Shown here piece by piece: positions 60,704-64,000 of a DNA stretch of 64,000 nt (positions are counted from its first letter, which is position 1; the number at the start of each line of letters is the position of its first letter). This DNA is from Rhinopomastus cyanomelas (taxonomy: Eukaryota > Chordata > Aves > Bucerotiformes > Rhinopomastidae). The stretch covers positions 124,001-188,000 of the forward strand of contig VXBP01002706.1 of the NCBI GenBank assembly GCA_013400115.1. Reading direction: 5' to 3'. Under the pieces are notes generated by a model. The model searched no databases. It was given only the letters and a program-made list of their open reading frames with translations, and was not told where the DNA came from. Position numbers and translations under genes: made by a program.

Positions 60704-60926
60704 GAGAAGGAACTTCTTCACGGTGAGAGTGACGGAGCACTGGAACAGGCTGCCCAGGGGGGTTGTGGAGTCTCCTTCTCTGGAGATGTTCAAGACCCGA
60801 CTGGACAGGTTCCTGTGTGACTTGGTTTAGGTGATCCTGCTGTTGCAGGCGGATTGGACTAGATGATCTTTGAGGTCCCTTCCAATCCGTAATGATTCTA
60901 TGATTCTATGATAAATGATTCTATGT
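60704..60926 (+). mobile_element. CR1 LINE 3' fragment, second of a tandem pair
   Basis: Plus-oriented: GAAGGAACTTCTTCACGGTG through GGATTGGACTAGATGATCTT, ending in repeated GATTCTATGATTCTATGAT. Probably inserted into the tail of the preceding copy. Confidence 0.88.
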
Positions 60927-61331
60927 CTGGGCTTTCCAGCAGTGGGTCGGTAAACACACGCAGAGCATAACTGAAATCTCAGTTAATCAGTCTCTTCAGG
61001 AAAAAAAAATGAAGTGCTAAGTGCCCCTGATTTGCCTAAGTTCACCCTGTTCCTTGAAGTTCTTTCCTGAGGTCTTCCAAATTTTGTATTTCTGTGGAAG
61101 CGGTGTTATAAATAAACACCACTCAGCCACTCTGAATGACAGTCAGTCAGTCTTGCTACTTTATTCCACCAAAACCAGCAGGACCAAAGTCTTTTCGAAG
61201 CTGTAGAAACAGTCCAAACTCAGAATCTCTAGGGCAGAACAGATTGTAATAGATTTCTCAATTCTCTGATTAAAAAGCTGCAACAATCTAAGGAAAGATT
61301 CTGTGTTGGTCCTTCTTCCAAACAGACATAC

Positions 61332-61409
61332 TTCATTTTCTAGTTGACAAACCCAGTACTTCTCTTTCAACTCTTCTTCAAAACGATCATCACACATTTC
61401 AAGTATGTT
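61332..61409 (-). CDS. possible in-frame cassette exon within CEP192
   Basis: On the minus strand, AG at 61,410-61,411 (context ACATTTGTAG) and a GTATGT donor enclose 78 nt, exactly 26 codons. They read NILEMCDDRFEEELKEKYWV and then CQLENE, a charged, probably helical segment. Recognised CEP192 exons on both sides (ending 62,744, starting 58,120) are phase 0, so inclusion would keep the reading frame. The acceptor has a poor pyrimidine tract and the reading frame runs on past the donor to a stop at 61,161. I do not recognise the sequence as part of CEP192. It may be a lineage-specific cassette, a terminal exon of another transcript, or chance. Confidence 0.3.
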
Positions 61410-61928
61410 CTACAAATGTTTTCCCTCATGAACAAAGAGATGCAGAAAAGATCTAATTGTTAACAGCATAGAAAAAAAATCTAGAGGGATAAATCTGACA
61501 CAGTAGTTCAAAAACATCAGGACAAAGTTGTGCCGCTCAAAGATTTACACAACTCTGACAACTGGTCACATTGTAAGGAAGGAATTCTTCACAGCTTCGT
61601 ATTTCTGCTAAAGAATTCCTCTTCTCTCAATTTCAAGCAGCTTTAAACAGAAAAACACCACAGACACTTTCCTTATTTTAAAGAAAATTACATTGAAAAA
61701 TTAGATGAAAGGTAAATAAAAACAGCCTCCCAAACCAAACACTAGATGGATCTCATTCTTCACACCAAAATTAGAAGATGCTGAGCATATATTTTTCAAC
61801 AAGTCTCTTTTTCAAATCAATCAACTACTGGGAAGAATGAACACGTTACAAATAACAAGGTACTGCAGCAAGAAGGGCCAGCAAGGTTCCTGCTACCGAA
61901 GCAGTGCTATTGGTACTCTCAGAAAGAT

Positions 61929-62395
61929 CACACAACCACAAACCGGTCTGGGTTGGAAGGGACCTCTGAGATCACCCAGTGCCAACCTCCTGCCATGGGC
62001 GGTGACACTTCTCACCAGACCAGACTGCCCAGAGCCCCATCCAACTTGACTTTGAACACTTCTAGGGATGGAACAGTCCAAACCCCATCAGGGCCTCAGT
62101 ACATACAGCTCCTCACGCTAAGTTAGAGCGGCACAGAGCAAGTCCTCTATTTAAAGCTCATTTACTTGAACTCACTAGTACTCCTTAACATGTGCTACAC
62201 AAAGTCACTCACAGGAAGGAATTTCTGCCTCAGATCTCATCTAAATCTCCCCTCTTTTAGCTTGAGCCCACTCCCCTTGTCCTATCACTAGAGTTCCTCA
62301 CAAGTCCTCCCTCTCCAGCTTTCCTGTAGCCCTTTCAGGTACTGGAAGGCTGCTATAAGGTCCCTCTGGAGACTCCTCTTCTCCAGGCTGAAACA
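61929..62395 (-). mobile_element. CR1 LINE fragment interrupted by about 106 bp
   Basis: Minus-oriented. 61,929-62,100 (ACAAACCGGTCTGGGTTGGA to GGGCCTCAGT) and 62,207-62,395 (CACTCACAGGAAGGAATTTC to CTCTTCTCCAGGCTGAAAC) are adjacent in the consensus. The segment between is not CR1. Confidence 0.88.
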
Positions 62396-62743
62396 TCACA
62401 AATCTTCATATGGGCTTAGAAAGCTCAAGCTCTCTGGAGAAGACAGCAAAGCCTACAGAGCAATCATCCAATACAGCACATACAACATGATGTTCTGCTC
62501 ACTGAACTAATCATTACAATAAATACTTGCTAAAAGTAACAGATTTGCTAGACTCCTCTTGTACGAATTGCAAACAGTAACGTCACAAAGATGAAAAAGG
62601 CATTTTTGAAACCTAAGGAACCAGTAGAATTCAGTCCAGAAATATCAGCAGGGTTTTTACTCAGAAATATTACTGCAGAATAGAAGTAGGATGGTACCAA
62701 AACGCAGTGCTCGAGCCAGTGTGGATAGCATTTCTGTACTCAC

Positions 62744-62863
62744 TGCTCCAGAAAGCTGAAATCTTAATTTGTCTTTCCGACTAGGTTTTTCAACAGGGTG
62801 ACACTCAAGGTCCCAGAACTGGGAATAATCCCCTTTATCTCTAGGCAAAAAGATGACAGCAAC
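62744..62863 (-). CDS. CEP192: CEP192, internal exon (first of five recognised in this window)
   Basis: This 120-nt exon encodes 40 residues in phase 0, starting VAVIFLPRDK and ending DKLRFQLSGA. It is bounded on the minus strand by a long pyrimidine tract ending TTTTTGTAG and by a GTGAGT donor. The motif FWDLECHPVEKP and the later exons match my memory of the CEP192 C-terminus. CEP192 is a large pericentriolar scaffold needed for centriole duplication and mitotic centrosome maturation. It recruits PLK4, Aurora A and PLK1, and its C-terminal half is built of beta-sandwich (PapD/ASH-like) domains. This exon probably belongs to one of those domains. Upstream exons were sought between 62.9 and 64.0 kb and not found, so the N-terminal bulk of the protein lies outside the window. 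A BLASTP of the joined exons would settle the identity. Confidence 0.8.
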
Positions 62864-63794
62864 CTACAAAAACAAGAGAAAAAAAAAGTGCAGAAGCTGA
62901 TTAAAATAATCTATACGTCATCGAAATTTTACCTGCACAAAGGAACAGTCAAGCCAGCACAGAATTTACACACTCCTGACCACACACTGCACACACCGGT
63001 GCTCTTGCTGAGAACACAGCTCATCCTCCTTTGCTCACAAGGGAGGAAGCTCTGATGAAATACGTTGAGCAAGCCACCTTGAACAAAAGTTGAGTTCAAC
63101 TAGCCTGCTTTAAGCAAAGTCAGCAAGCACTTGCACAATTATTTCTAGTAAGGAAATGAGAGAGAAGGGGACCAGGAGGGTAAATATGTGCGGCTGAAGG
63201 ACAGCAATACCTTCCTTCATCTGTCAGCTAAGGTGTGAACAACTGCACTGCTCCAGCTCCAAGTCTGCACACAAACTGTGCTACAATCACTAGAAGACCT
63301 GAAATCCAAGAGAACTTGCAGGCTGTGGGTTTGATCACCCTTAAGGATCACCTATGCAGCAAAGCATTGGGTCTGTGTAGTGCTGTTCCAGGTGAAGTCA
63401 AGAGCAAACTCAGAGTTTCAGAGTTGAGGTTGGAGTAAGGAAGAGAAGGAGCAGGAGTTACAAATAAACCACTCCAACTATTATCTACGGAGGCAAGTAT
63501 CTCTAAATCCACTGCAACACCAGCAAACTATGGTAGCACTGTACCTCACCAGCTCCAGCCACAGCCTGACAGGCCAGTAACAAGTGCTACTCGAACAGGT
63601 CTGAACTAGGATAGCTAAGGCAAAGACAATCATTTCAATGCAAAGAGAGGCTTTCAATATTATGAAATAACTACGAAACTGGATAGAAGTTTTTTGTGTC
63701 TTGTAAACAGGTTACAGATTGCACCATCCTAGAAATAATGTTGTCAAGGAATGTTGCAACAATCCATAATGATTAAAAGACAGGTCTTCTCCAA
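62864..63794. other. probable CEP192 intron, no exon recognised
   Basis: The acceptor tract of the exon at 62,863 is at the left edge (long T run on the minus strand). Upstream minus-strand sequence was read in the frame needed to join that exon and contains stops, so the previous exon is elsewhere. Confidence 0.5.
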
Positions 63795-64000
63795 GATGAA
63801 GGAGGTGGAGCACCTCCCTTATTAGGAGAGGCTGAGGGAGCTGGGTCTCTTGAGCTTGGAGAAGAGGAAACTAAGGGGTGACCTCATTCATGTCAATAAA
63901 TATGTGAAGGGTGGGTGTCAGGAGGATGGAGCCAGGCTCTTCTCAATGTCATCTAGTGACAGGACGAGGGGCAATGGGTGTCAGCTGGAACATAGGAGGT
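63795..64000 (+). mobile_element. CR1 LINE fragment running off the window
   Basis: Plus-oriented: GGTGGAGCACCTCCCTTATT, then TAGGAGAGGCTGAGGGAGCT and GTGGGTGTCAGGAGGATGGA. The 3' UTR continues beyond the window end. Confidence 0.92.

Noticed and set aside
62933..63060. A CEP192 exon just upstream of 62,863, ending in CAG|GTAAAA
   Set aside because: The frame needed to join the next exon has a TAA 12 codons before the donor, with no acceptor after it, and the intron would be only about 69 bp.
1..64000. Bacterial-type features: operons, ribosome binding sites, CRISPR arrays, phage genes
   Set aside because: Repeat content, introns and CpG island show vertebrate nuclear DNA; no such structures were seen.

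Overview
The window looks like nuclear DNA from a bird. CR1 LINE copies occur on both strands from end to end, many with the avian CR1 3' ending (repeats of ATTCTATG/ATTCTGTG-like octamers). The only clearly recognisable gene is broken into short exons with GT-AG introns. By my coordinates CR1 covers about a quarter of the window. That is far above the few to ten percent usual in birds and suggests a CR1-expanded lineage such as woodpeckers or hornbills (inference). No bacterial operons, CRISPR, tRNA or rRNA were seen.

Gene content: five minus-strand exons at 62.9, 58.1, 57.3, 56.7 and 51.9 kb join in phase into the C-terminal 187 residues of a protein I recognise as CEP192, the centrosomal scaffold. 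Its stop codon is at 51,729 and its AATAAA signal at 51,395-51,400. The rest of the gene lies beyond 64 kb. A possible in-frame 78-nt cassette exon lies at 61.33-61.41 kb. At 23.1-24.0 kb there is a CpG island with a consensus minus-strand splice donor at 23,467. It looks like the promoter and first exon of the next gene downstream of CEP192; human synteny suggests LDLRAD4, but no LDLRAD4 coding sequence is visible.

Layout: 0-9 kb is unique DNA with about ten CR1 fragments and a 292-base assembly gap. 9.4-15 kb is almost repeat-free with no recognised gene. 15-23 kb holds scattered CR1s, including an inverted CR1 arrangement with a single N. 23-24 kb is the CpG island, with assembly defects. 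24-31 kb has CR1s, a 210-codon ORF of unknown meaning and a nested CR1 pair with a dead reverse transcriptase. 31-45.6 kb is mostly unique DNA, with possible regulatory sequence at 42.85-45.6 kb. 45.6-47.8 kb is a CR1 that keeps its 5' part and 3' end but lacks the reverse transcriptase region. 49.1-50.7 kb has a GC-rich tract and plausible plus-strand exons convergent with CEP192. 51.4-64 kb is the CEP192 3' end with CR1s in its introns.

The most interesting structures are the internally deleted CR1 and an ~85-bp non-CR1 module it shares with a second copy 24 kb away, the possible extra CEP192 exon, and the possible novel spliced transcript at 50 kb. Most long reading frames elsewhere are CR1 or low-complexity artefacts.
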